Assembly: GCF_025152745.1 (NCBI RefSeq)
Contig: NZ_CP104040.1
Location: 1,240,001 to 1,304,000, forward strand
DNA from: Rhizobium sp. WSM4643
GTDB lineage: Bacteria; Pseudomonadota; Alphaproteobacteria; Rhizobiales; Rhizobiaceae
DNA: 64,000 bases
Direction of reading: 5' to 3'
The notes under the pieces are model-generated. The model ran no database searches and was not told where the DNA came from. It worked only from the letters and a program-made list of their open reading frames with translations. The position numbers were made by a program, and so were the translations under genes. The stretch's first letter is position 1, and the number at the start of each line of letters is the position of its first letter. Shown in pieces: positions 56,865-64,000 of this stretch.

Positions 56865-56964
56865 GCCTGCCCTTGAAAGCACCTACACGCCCAAACGGCT
56901 TTGCAGGAGAATCCCTCTACGCTCTTTGTCGCGCTTTTGCGACAAGCTGGTGTCAAAAATTCAT

Positions 56965-57738
56965 TCAAATTTCAGAATTTTTTTGATGCTGTTGCGACTC
57001 AGTTAACGCCAGCAACGCGGCGAAGACGACAAGCGACGAAAGCCATCCAAGAACGACGTCGGAAAGGTAGTGCGCGCCGAAGGATAGCCGCATCGCCGGG
57101 GTGAGGATCGAGATCGCCGCCACAGGCGCCGCCAGCGCATAACGCAGCCGTTTCGGAACGAAGAGCAGAAGGCAGATGAGCCAGCCGGCGCTTGCTGCCT
57201 CGCCCGAGATGAACGAACAGTTCGAAACGCATTTGCCGGCAAGCGAACCGGCCTCGACGAAATGCAGCGCACCACCGAATATGTCCGTCTGTATCGGCCG
57301 CGGCCGGCCCCAATGTTCCTTCAGGATGACATTGACGAGCAGCACCGGCCCGATCAGCAGCGTTCCGAGCGCGACTTTGAGCTTTTGCGCCCGCTCGGCG
57401 TTGAAGGTCGCACCGTGCTGCTGGTAGCATTCGACGAGTTTCCACAGCATCACGATCGCCACCACATAGGGCAGCCGGAAGAAGACGGTACGCAGCAGGT
57501 CGAAGGTCGCGACGTCGCGATAGGGAAAGCCGCCGCAGATGCTCCCAGTGGCGGCCGTCGCGTCGCAATCTGCACCCACGAAAAAAAGCTGGGAAAAATA
57601 GATGTCTATTCCGGGGAAGGCGCGGAACACCACAAGCAGCGCCCACCACGTCCAAAACAGCAGCATGAAGGCACCGAAAGTCGTTTTCGGCAGGCGGATT
57701 GCCAGGTCCGGCCATCGATTTTTCGAAAAAACTGTCAA
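56965..57738 (-). CDS. PAP2-family phosphatase (possible lipid phosphatase)
   Basis: A 257-residue inner-membrane phosphatase with about six helices. The three PAP2 motifs are recognisable: KEHWGRPRP (Lys140 to Pro148), CSFISGEAAS (178-183, with Glu where most members have His) and RLSFGAHYLSDV with Arg217, His223 and Asp227. Possible substrates include lipid A, undecaprenyl or phosphatidyl phosphates. Rhizobia have such lipid A phosphatases (LpxE, LpxF), and the location just upstream of lptF is suggestive, but the assignment is inference. The start is a TTG at 57738 without a clear ribosome-binding site. Confidence 0.85.
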   Translation of the reverse strand: MTVFSKNRWPDLAIRLPKTTFGAFMLLFWTWWALLVVFRAFPGIDIYFSQLFFVGADCDATAATGSICGGFPYRDVATFDLLRTVFFRLPYVVAIVMLWKLVECYQQHGATFNAERAQKLKVALGTLLIGPVLLVNVILKEHWGRPRPIQTDIFGGALHFVEAGSLAGKCVSNCSFISGEAASAGWLICLLLFVPKRLRYALAAPVAAISILTPAMRLSFGAHYLSDVVLGWLSSLVVFAALLALTESQQHQKNSEI

Positions 57739-57814
57739 CGCGAATATCTACGAAACTGACGAAAACATGAGGGCCATGATGGCCGCGGGCGACCATAACA
57801 ATTGTCGCAAGCCA

Positions 57815-57843
57815 TTGACAGACCCGCCAAACGCGAAATTATC
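57815..57843 (+). promoter_or_regulatory. Candidate pepA promoter
   Basis: TTGACA (57815-57820) and ATTATC (57838-57843) are spaced by 17 bp, about 40 bp upstream of the pepA start. The -35 box is perfect; the -10 box is weaker. Confidence 0.5.
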
Positions 57844-57882
57844 CGCGAGGGACGGATTTCAAAGAATCCCAGCGGAGAAGAC

Positions 57883-59373
57883 ATGTCAGTAAAGTTGGAA
57901 ATTTCATTCTCGAAGTCGGCAAAGCTCAATGGCGGCCTGGCGATCCTGTTGAAGACTGCGGAGGCCGACGGCGCTGCCGGCGCCGAAGCGGTCGATCCGG
58001 CAGGCGTGATCGCCAAGGCTGCCAGGATCGCCCGGTTCTCCGCGAAATCCATGGGCGCGCTCGATATCGTTGCCCCCGAAGGCGCGCCCGTCGAGCGCAT
58101 CGTGGTCGTCGGGCTTGGCAAGGCCGCCGAACTCACTGCCCATGACTGGCTGAAGGCCGGTGGTGCTGTGGCATCGAGAATCAAGAATACCGACAAGGCT
58201 GCTGTCTTCATCGACGTGCCTGGGCTTGAGACGAACGCGCGGGCAGCCGCCGATTTCGCGCTCGGCATGCTGCTGCGCGCCTATAGCTTCGATACCTACA
58301 AGACGAAGAAGGGCGACGAGGAGGAGAAGCCGGCGAAATCCGTCAAGGTGACAATCGTCACCGCCGATCCGGGCGGTGCCAAGAAGGCGTTTTCCGATTC
58401 CGAAGCGATTGCCGGCGGCGTCAATCTCGCCCGTGACCTCGTCAACGAACCGCCGAACGTGCTCGGCCCCGTCGAATTCGCCGCCAAGGCGAAGGAACTG
58501 GAAAAGCTCGGCGTCGAAGTGGAAATCCTGACGGAGCGGGAGATGCGCCGTCTTGGGATGGGCGCCCTTCTCGGCGTCGCCCAAGGCTCCGTGCGCCCGC
58601 CGCGCCTGGCGGTCATGCAGTGGAACGGCGGCAAGGGCAAGGATCGTCCCGTGGCTTTCATCGGCAAGGGCGTCGTCTTCGATACCGGCGGCATTTCGAT
58701 CAAGCCGGCCGCAGGCATGGAGGACATGAAGGGCGATATGGGCGGTGCGGCAGCCGTCACCGGCCTCATGCATGTGCTCGCCTCCCGCAAGGCCGCCGTC
58801 AACGCGGTCGGCATCATCGGCCTGGTCGAGAACATGCCCGACGGTAACGCCCAGCGTCCGGGCGACATCGTTACGTCAATGTCCGGCCAGACGATCGAGG
58901 TGATCAACACCGATGCCGAGGGCCGCCTCGTGCTCTGCGATGCGCTCTGGTATTGCAACGACCGCTTCAAGCCGCAGTTCATGATCAATCTCGCCACGCT
59001 GACCGGGGCAATCGTCGTCGCGCTCGGCAATGTGCATGCCGGCCTGTTCTCCAATGACGACCAGCTTTCCGCCCAACTGACGGCCGCCGGCCTTTCGAGC
59101 AATGAGAAGCTCTGGCGGATGCCGCTCGGCAGGGACTACGACAAGCTGATCGACAGCAAATTCGCTGATATGAAGAACACCGGCGGCCGACAGGCCGGCT
59201 CGATTACGGCCGCGCATTTCCTCAAGCGCTTCGTGCAGGAGACGCCGTGGGCGCATCTCGATATTGCCGGCACGGCGATGGGCTCGCCGCAGGACGAGAT
59301 CAACCAGTCCTGGGGTTCCGGTTTCGGCGTGCGCCTGCTCGACGAGTTCGTTCGCGCCCATTATGAATCCTGA
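57883..59373 (+). CDS. pepA: Leucyl aminopeptidase (cytosol aminopeptidase)
   Basis: A 496-residue M17 zinc/manganese peptidase that removes N-terminal residues from peptides. The C-terminal catalytic domain has [15 protein letters not shown] (Lys and Asp ligands), [10 protein letters not shown] and the signature [14 protein letters not shown]. The ATG at 57883 follows GGAGAA; a longer frame from a TTG at 57802 overlaps the promoter. It is followed directly by holC, whose ATG shares a base with the pepA stop. Confidence 0.97.
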   Translation: MSVKLEISFSKSAKLNGGLAILLKTAEADGAAGAEAVDPAGVIAKAARIARFSAKSMGALDIVAPEGAPVERIVVVGLGKAAELTAHDWLKAGGAVASRIKNTDKAAVFIDVPGLETNARAAADFALGMLLRAYSFDTYKTKKGDEEEKPAKSVKVTIVTADPGGAKKAFSDSEAIAGGVNLARDLVNEPPNVLGPVEFAAKAKELEKLGVEVEILTEREMRRLGMGALLGVAQGSVRPPRLAVMQWNGGKGKDRPVAFIGKGVVFDTGGISIKPAAGMEDMKGDMGGAAAVTGLMHVLASRKAAVNAVGIIGLVENMPDGNAQRPGDIVTSMSGQTIEVINTDAEGRLVLCDALWYCNDRFKPQFMINLATLTGAIVVALGNVHAGLFSNDDQLSAQLTAAGLSSNEKLWRMPLGRDYDKLIDSKFADMKNTGGRQAGSITAAHFLKRFVQETPWAHLDIAGTAMGSPQDEINQSWGSGFGVRLLDEFVRAHYES

Positions 59374-59822
59374 TGACGGACGTTCTCTTCTATCATCTGA
59401 CCGAAACCAGGCTGGAGGACGCGCTTCCGCCGCTCATCGACAAAAGCGTCGGGCGCGGCTGGCGCGTTGTCGTCCAGACGCGCGAGCCGGCGCGGCGCGA
59501 TGCTCTCGACCAGCATCTCTGGACTTTCCGCGAGGAGAGTTTCCTGCCGCATGGTACCGACGAGGCCGATTTTGCCGAAAGCCAGCCGGTGCTTTTGACG
59601 GTGACGCCAGACAATGCCAATGCAGCGACCGTGCGTTTCATCGTCGATGGCGCCGAGCCGCCGCCGGCCGACGCCTATGAGCGCATCGTCTTCATGTTCG
59701 ACGGTCACGATCAGGAGCAGCTGGAAGCCGCCCGTGCGCAGTGGAAGAAGCTGAAAGGCGAGGGGCATAACCTCACCTATTGGCAGCAGACGTCAGAAGG
59801 GCGGTGGGAGAAGAAGGCCTGA
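59373..59822 (+). CDS. holC: DNA polymerase III chi subunit
   Basis: A 149-residue clamp-loader accessory protein that links SSB to the polymerase III holoenzyme. The opening [20 protein letters not shown] and the RIVFMFDGHDQEQLEAARAQW segment match the HolC family. The start codon overlaps the pepA stop by one base (TGATG), so translation is coupled. pepA-holC is a conserved proteobacterial pair. A repeat follows its stop. Confidence 0.93.
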   Translation: MTDVLFYHLTETRLEDALPPLIDKSVGRGWRVVVQTREPARRDALDQHLWTFREESFLPHGTDEADFAESQPVLLTVTPDNANAATVRFIVDGAEPPPADAYERIVFMFDGHDQEQLEAARAQWKKLKGEGHNLTYWQQTSEGRWEKKA

Positions 59823-59838
59823 CCGTTTTGCCACGACA

Positions 59839-59893
59839 CTACAGCATGGCGCGTCTTTTCAGACGCGCCAGGACGCCGTAACGCTTCGAATGC
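59839..59893. repeat. Dispersed 55 bp palindromic repeat, copy 2
   Basis: The sequence CTACAGCATGGCGCGTCTTT continues with TCAGACGCGCCAGGACGCCGTAACGCTTCGAA. The core GGCGCGTCT / AGACGCGCC is a perfect inverted repeat. It is the inverted counterpart of the element at 34759-34815 and matches the one at 63637-63696. It follows holC and may serve as its terminator. Confidence 0.75.
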
Positions 59894-59938
59894 CGCTTGA
59901 AATCTTCCAGCTTCGTTGTCGCGCGCCGGCGCCGTTAT

Positions 59939-60436
59939 CTACGACCCTTTGTCCTCGTCGAGGTTCGTCAGGATGTTGAGGGGGACGATCCCTCCCGCAC
60001 CTTCCGACGGATTAAGCGCTTCCACTGCCAAAACCCGCTTTCCATTCGGACTGACAAAAGCGAAGGCCCACGCCTTGTCGGCAAAGGTGCTGACCGGCAT
60101 TTCCGCCCAGCCGGCTTGATGGACAAGGCGGTCGGCATAATAGGCCTTGATGGTCTGCGGGTCGGTGGTGCTGGCGAGATTGCGGGCCAGTATCCGCACG
60201 GACTTCTCTCCGAACCGCCCTTCCAGTTGGCCCAGCACTTTTCGGGTGGCCTGCCAATCCTGAGCCTGGGTCGCCGATCCGAAGGAATATTCCTCGGATC
60301 GGGAAACGCCCGGTGCATCAGGAGGCATGACGTCCAGTTCGCTCGAACATACTGCAAGGCCGAGAAGCGGCACCACAAGGATGCCAATCTTCAACACGCG
60401 GAAAAATCGGCCCTTGCGGCGGATTTTGTTGCTCAT
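59939..60436 (-). CDS. Secreted or membrane-anchored protein of unknown function
   Basis: A 165-residue protein with a basic N-terminus and one hydrophobic segment (about 14-30, VLKIGILVVPLLGLAVCSSE). The Cys at the end of that segment (LAVCSSE) resembles a lipoprotein site but does not fit the lipobox closely. The mature part (RILARNLASTTDPQTIKAYY...NGKRVLAVEALNP) has no domain I can name. The ATG at 60436 follows GGGGGCAG. It is a lone gene between holC and the galactose dehydrogenase gene. Confidence 0.75.
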   Translation of the reverse strand: MSNKIRRKGRFFRVLKIGILVVPLLGLAVCSSELDVMPPDAPGVSRSEEYSFGSATQAQDWQATRKVLGQLEGRFGEKSVRILARNLASTTDPQTIKAYYADRLVHQAGWAEMPVSTFADKAWAFAFVSPNGKRVLAVEALNPSEGAGGIVPLNILTNLDEDKGS

Positions 60437-60508
60437 GAGCGGCTGCCCCCGAACATAATTGCCATAGGCCGGCAAATCTTGCCGGTTTCTATGACGTTAT
60501 TGCGACGC

Positions 60509-61435
60509 TCAGTCGTGGAACGCGTCGACGAATTTCCGCTTGCCGAGCATGAAGGCATCGGCGACGTGGCGCAGCGGCGCGAGGTCGACATCCGATTTGC
60601 CGGCCTTGATGATTTCGGCGAATCGACGGTAGAGCGAGGGATATTCCTGCTCCGGCTCGGCGAATGTCGGAGCGCCGTCGACCAGAAGCTTGGCGCCGCC
60701 CTCGGCGAGCACCATCTGGCCGGCTGCCGTCTCCGCGACGATATCCCAGCTTTGCTTGCCGGTCTGGCGCCAGTCGAATTCGGCGTGAACCGGCAGGCCG
60801 TCGGCATTGCGGAAGCGAATGTCGGCCGCGATCGGCGCATCGCGATTCTCGGGAAATTCGAGCACGGCCTCGGTGATGAAGATCGGCCGCGGCAGGATAT
60901 GGGTGACGATCGACAGCGCGTTGATACCGGGATCGAAAACACCGAGGCCGCCGGCCTGCCAGATCCAATCCTGGTTCGGATGCCAGTGGCGGACATCCTC
61001 CTTCCAGATCACATGCGCGCTTTTGATCGTCGTCGAAGCAAGAAATGCCTTGGCGGCCTCGACGGCCGGCGCATAGCGCGAATGCCAGCTGGCAAAGAGC
61101 GACGCACCCTGCTTGCTCGCCAGTGCTTCGAGATCGGCCACTTCGCTCAGCGTCGCGCCAGGCGGCTTTTCCAGGAAGACGTGCTTGCCGGCGACGAGCG
61201 CCTTATAGGCGGCCTCGTAGCGATATTGCGGCGGCATGCAGAGCGAAACGGCATCGATCGAGGGCTCGGCGTCGAGCATCGCCTCGATCGTCGTATAACT
61301 CTTGACGCCTTCGACCGTGCCGTGGCGGCTTGCCGTGGCGACGAGTTTGAAATCCGGGTTCTTGGCGATGGAGGGAAGGTGCTGGTCGCGGACGATCTTG
61401 CCGACGCCGACGATGGCGAGGTTGATTGGAGACAT
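60509..61435 (-). CDS. Gfo/Idh/MocA oxidoreductase, D-galactose 1-dehydrogenase-like
   Basis: A 308-residue NAD(P)-dependent sugar dehydrogenase. The Rossmann N-terminus reads INLAIVGVGKIVRDQHLPSI, the EKPPGATLSE motif is the family cofactor/substrate region, and DVRHWHPNQDW and FDPGINALSI are near the catalytic site. The sequence resembles the Pseudomonas-type galactose 1-dehydrogenase and the L-arabinose 1-dehydrogenases of the oxidative pathways, so the product would be a sugar lactone. The ATG at 61435 is natural. No pathway partners lie beside it. Confidence 0.85.
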   Translation of the reverse strand: MSPINLAIVGVGKIVRDQHLPSIAKNPDFKLVATASRHGTVEGVKSYTTIEAMLDAEPSIDAVSLCMPPQYRYEAAYKALVAGKHVFLEKPPGATLSEVADLEALASKQGASLFASWHSRYAPAVEAAKAFLASTTIKSAHVIWKEDVRHWHPNQDWIWQAGGLGVFDPGINALSIVTHILPRPIFITEAVLEFPENRDAPIAADIRFRNADGLPVHAEFDWRQTGKQSWDIVAETAAGQMVLAEGGAKLLVDGAPTFAEPEQEYPSLYRRFAEIIKAGKSDVDLAPLRHVADAFMLGKRKFVDAFHD

Positions 61436-61524
61436 GGTGTTTCGCTCGAGCCTGTATGAAAAGTATGATTATTGACTTGGTTTGTATCAGAAAGAGGAGC
61501 GCCGACAAGCTCTCCTGCTCCATT

Positions 61525-63567
61525 CTATCGCATGATGGTTTGGCGAAGGAAGCTGTAACCCATTGCTGCGCGGGCGGCGCGCTCTTCGGAATTGCCGTCG
61601 CCGCCATGCCCGCCCGAACCGAATTCATGGAAGAGCGGCCGGTGTCCTTTCTCCTCCAGCAGCGCGGCAAAGCGGCGCGCATGCGAGGGATGCACGCGGT
61701 CGTCATTGGCCGAGCTTTCGACGTAGATCGGCGGATAGCTGACCTCGGTCGCCGGCTTGACATTGTGAAGCGGCGAATAGCCGAGCATGAAATCCCGGTC
61801 CACGGGCGTCTCCGGGTCGCCGTACTCGTCCATCCAGGCTTGCCCTGCGCTGAACAGGTGGAAGCGTGTCATGTCGAGAACCGGCACCTGGCACCAGACG
61901 GCACCGAAATCGTCGGGATAACGCGTCAGCATCACGCCGGTCAGCAGGCCGCCGTTGCTGCCGCCCTGGCAGGCAATCCGCGACGGTACGGTGTAGCCGC
62001 GGGCGACGAGATCGCGAGCGATGGCGACGAAATCGGCAAACGCCCGGTCTCGCCCCTGCCGCTTGGCGCTGCGATACCAGTCCGGCCCGAATTCGCCGCC
62101 GCCGCGGATATAGGCCTGCACATAGGCACCGCCTTGCTCCAGCCAGCGTCCTGTCACGCCTGAATAGCTCGGCGACAGCGAAACATCGAATCCGCCATAG
62201 CCGTACAACAGGACCGGCAGCGCGCCCTTGGTCCACTGCTTCGGCAGGACCAGCCGGTAGGCAACCCTCGTTCCATCCTCGGAAACAGCCTCCAGCAGTT
62301 CGGATGACATGTCGGTCGCATCGAAATAGCTTGGCGCCGCGGCGACGAAAATCAGTTCGGCCTGCTTGCTGCGATCCGACAGCTCGAGGCGATAACAGGC
62401 GGGAGGCTGCAGGAAGCCCTGGCCGACGATGTGGAGCGTATCGTCGCCAAGATGCAGATCCGCATGGAGCGGCCTGAAGTGAGCCGTCTGCATGTCCGCC
62501 GGTAGCGCGATCTCGCGCTGTTCGGCATCGGGCCTCGTCAGGTCGAGCACCATGAGACGCGGACGCAGCCGATCGGAGATGAGGAAGACGCACCATTCGC
62601 GCATCAGCATCATTTGCGAAATGGACTGACCCTCGGCAGGCTGAAACAGGATCCGTTCCGGCCCGAGCAGGGCCGTCTCAGAGCCGGGATCGAAGCGTTG
62701 CAGCACGAGGCTGCCGGTCGCAACGCGCTCATCGGTCTTTGCCCGCCAAAGGCAATGATCGCGATTGAACTGGAAATCGGCCTCGGCGGGCAGATCGATG
62801 CGCCGCCGCGTCCCGTCGCTGGCGATCAGGAAAGCGCTGGCGACGCCGATCTCGTGGGCGGCGACGAAAATGTCGATCAATTCGTGACCCGCCGAAGCGC
62901 CTGACAGGGCAGGGTCGATGACGAGATTGAAGCCGTAGACGTCCTCATCTGCTGCTTCGAACATGACGGCGGCATCCTCCGGCCGCTGCCCGCGCTTCAA
63001 TCGCCGCCCGACCCGCGGCCACCCGGAACGGGTCGCCGAAAACCGGTCGATGGAACCGAAATAGCAGATTTCGTCGCGGCTCAGCCAAGTGGCATGCGAT
63101 CGTGCAGCCGGGGTGTCGAAGCCGCCCTCGACGATCTGTCTCCGCTCGGCATCGAATTCGAGCAGCCGGAGAAGGTCGGAGCCGCCGTCCGAAAGTGTGA
63201 GCAGCACCCGCGTGGGTTCCCACGGGCAGGTGACGGCACCGCGCCAGTTCCAGCGCTTGCCTTCCCTCACGCAGAAGGCGTCGAGATCGAAGGCCGGCTC
63301 CCAGGCGGCGTCCGGCAGCGGCTCCTGGTCCGCCGGCAGGCGGAGCCAGATGCCGAGAGGATTGTCCTTGCTCTGGCGGAAATCGAACAGCCACTCGCCT
63401 CGGCGCATCGGAACGATCAGCCTGTCCTGCCGCTCGATCAGCGCCTTGATCGCGTCGCGATCCCTCTCGAATTCAGGTGTTCTCAGTGCCGCGTCGGAAA
63501 CCCGGTTGTGCTCGTCGATGAACTGGCGGGTGCGGGGATCGTCGTCCGTTTCGAGATGAAGGTTCAT
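61525..63567 (-). CDS. S9-family prolyl oligopeptidase
   Basis: A 680-residue serine peptidase without signal peptide. An N-terminal seven-bladed propeller-type domain (about 60-400) gates a C-terminal alpha/beta-hydrolase domain. The catalytic Ser is in CQGGSNGGLLTG, Asp in SANDDRVHPSHARR and His in EFGSGGHGGDGN. Family enzymes cleave short peptides after proline or basic residues. The ATG at 63567 is clear. It is 89 bp upstream of the galactose dehydrogenase gene on the same strand but not obviously related. Confidence 0.93.
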   Translation of the reverse strand: MNLHLETDDDPRTRQFIDEHNRVSDAALRTPEFERDRDAIKALIERQDRLIVPMRRGEWLFDFRQSKDNPLGIWLRLPADQEPLPDAAWEPAFDLDAFCVREGKRWNWRGAVTCPWEPTRVLLTLSDGGSDLLRLLEFDAERRQIVEGGFDTPAARSHATWLSRDEICYFGSIDRFSATRSGWPRVGRRLKRGQRPEDAAVMFEAADEDVYGFNLVIDPALSGASAGHELIDIFVAAHEIGVASAFLIASDGTRRRIDLPAEADFQFNRDHCLWRAKTDERVATGSLVLQRFDPGSETALLGPERILFQPAEGQSISQMMLMREWCVFLISDRLRPRLMVLDLTRPDAEQREIALPADMQTAHFRPLHADLHLGDDTLHIVGQGFLQPPACYRLELSDRSKQAELIFVAAAPSYFDATDMSSELLEAVSEDGTRVAYRLVLPKQWTKGALPVLLYGYGGFDVSLSPSYSGVTGRWLEQGGAYVQAYIRGGGEFGPDWYRSAKRQGRDRAFADFVAIARDLVARGYTVPSRIACQGGSNGGLLTGVMLTRYPDDFGAVWCQVPVLDMTRFHLFSAGQAWMDEYGDPETPVDRDFMLGYSPLHNVKPATEVSYPPIYVESSANDDRVHPSHARRFAALLEEKGHRPLFHEFGSGGHGGDGNSEERAARAAMGYSFLRQTIMR

Positions 63568-63636
63568 GTCCGGCCTGCCAGCTTCCGTTGATGTCGGACA
63601 GATCTAGGCAGCCGGTCCCGACTTGGCAACCCGCCT

Positions 63637-63696
63637 TATAGCACCGCGCGTCTCTTCAGATGCGCGAAGGACGCCGTAACACTTTGAATCTAAGCA
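63637..63696. repeat. Dispersed 55 bp palindromic repeat, copy 3
   Basis: The sequence TTATAGCACCGCGCGTCTCT continues with TCAGATGCGCGAAGGACGCCGTAACACTTTGAA. It shares the CGCGTCT-TCAGA-GCGCG core and the GGACGCCGTAAC block with the copy at 59839 and is inverted relative to 34759. It separates the S9 peptidase and deacetylase genes. Confidence 0.78.
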
Positions 63697-63734
63697 TAGG
63701 CCCGAAAATGGATTTCGATTTTCGGGCTCATGCG

Positions 63735-64000
63735 CTAGCGGGTTGTCACGAAATCGGCCGAGGCGACGACGGTGTTCGGCACCTCGGTCTTCTTGAATTT
63801 CAGCGTCACCACCTTGTAGCCTTCGGCTTCGAGTTTCGAGAGCAGGGTTGGCAGCATCGTCGCCGTGCGTTTGTGGATGTCATGCATCAGGATGATGCCG
63901 CGGCCGCGCTTGTGCAAGAGGTTCATCGTCCGCTGGGTTATGGAGACCGGCGTCGTGGTGAAGTAGTCCTTGCTGTCGATATCGACATCCATGACCACCA
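63735..64000 (-). CDS. Polysaccharide deacetylase, C-terminal fragment (runs off the window)
   Basis: At least 88 codons of the C-terminus of a NodB-fold deacetylase. The segment VVMDVDIDSKDYF, then RGRGIILMHDIHKRTATMLP, contains the HD-type MHDIH motif that closes the catalytic site, followed by the last barrel strands and a short tail ending VTTR. Family enzymes remove acetyl groups from GlcNAc polymers. The first motifs (TFDD, HxxxH) lie outside the window, so activity cannot be judged. Confidence 0.8.
   Translation of the reverse strand, partial: VVMDVDIDSKDYFTTTPVSITQRTMNLLHKRGRGIILMHDIHKRTATMLPTLLSKLEAEGYKVVTLKFKKTEVPNTVVASADFVTTR

Noticed and set aside
59897..61459. Plus-strand open frame of about 520 codons opposite two minus-strand genes
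   Set aside because: It spans the gap and two supported genes, with Arg/Asp-rich sequence and no motif.

Overview
This 64 kb window is chromosomal DNA from an alphaproteobacterium of the Rhizobiaceae, most likely Rhizobium of the R. etli / R. leguminosarum type. The evidence is high-GC codon use, rhizobial gene neighbourhoods (psd-pssA, cvpA-purF, rpsF-rpsR-DUF2232-rplI-dnaB-alr, fabD-fabG-acpP-fabF-mltG-yicC-gmk, lptF-lptG-lptD-surA-pdxA-rsmA, pepA-holC), a CtrA-type TTAA-N7-TTAA site, and several families of short palindromic intergenic repeats typical of rhizobia. This assignment rests on sequence impression and was not searched. I saw no rRNA, tRNA, CRISPR array, insertion sequence, prophage or replication origin. 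The genes are compact and mostly housekeeping.

Layout. 1-9.4 kb: a MOSC-protein fragment, an HD hydrolase, a PAS-GGDEF-EAL protein with what looks like a compensated double frameshift, a small EF-hand protein behind a CtrA-like site, periplasmic SodC, an MscS channel, a translationally coupled trio (YgfZ, YfbR-like HD hydrolase, tyrosine phosphatase), three rhizobial proteins of unknown function and a Nudix hydrolase. 9.5-18.1 kb: YnfA, YedK, a 48-residue protein, psd-pssA for phosphatidylethanolamine synthesis, an Atm1-type ABC exporter, a large LysM protein with a duplicated module, and a LOG-family phosphoribohydrolase. 18.1-22.1 kb: the most accessory-looking stretch, a LysR regulator divergent from a metallo-beta-lactamase-fold hydrolase, an alpha/beta hydrolase and a polytopic membrane protein. 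22.1-30.8 kb: RarD, citramalate synthase, proline iminopeptidase coupled to three tandem GFA-family zinc proteins, cysS, a GH25 lysozyme and an SDR enzyme.

30.8-42.4 kb: purF, cvpA, radA, a LysE exporter, alr, dnaB, rplI, a DUF2232 membrane protein, rpsR, rpsF and an aldo/keto reductase. 42.6-49.2 kb: the type II fatty-acid cluster fabD-fabG-acpP-fabF, then mltG, yicC and gmk. 49.3-57.7 kb, minus strand: the outer-membrane biogenesis operon lptF-lptG-lptD-surA-pdxA-rsmA, with a PAP2 phosphatase just upstream. 57.8-64 kb: pepA-holC, an unknown lipoprotein-like protein, a galactose-1-dehydrogenase-like enzyme, an S9 prolyl-oligopeptidase-family protein and the C-terminus of a polysaccharide deacetylase.

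Much of the window serves the envelope: phospholipids, fatty acids, LPS transport, peptidoglycan processing and periplasmic defence. No gene set here is clearly a new biological system. The best candidates for follow-up are the LysR / hydrolase / membrane-protein cassette at 18.1-22.1 kb, the coupled GFA triplet, the LysM protein architecture, two tiny unannotated ORFs and the frameshifted segment of the GGDEF-EAL gene. Many start codons were moved inward from the longest open frame on the basis of ribosome-binding sites and family length.
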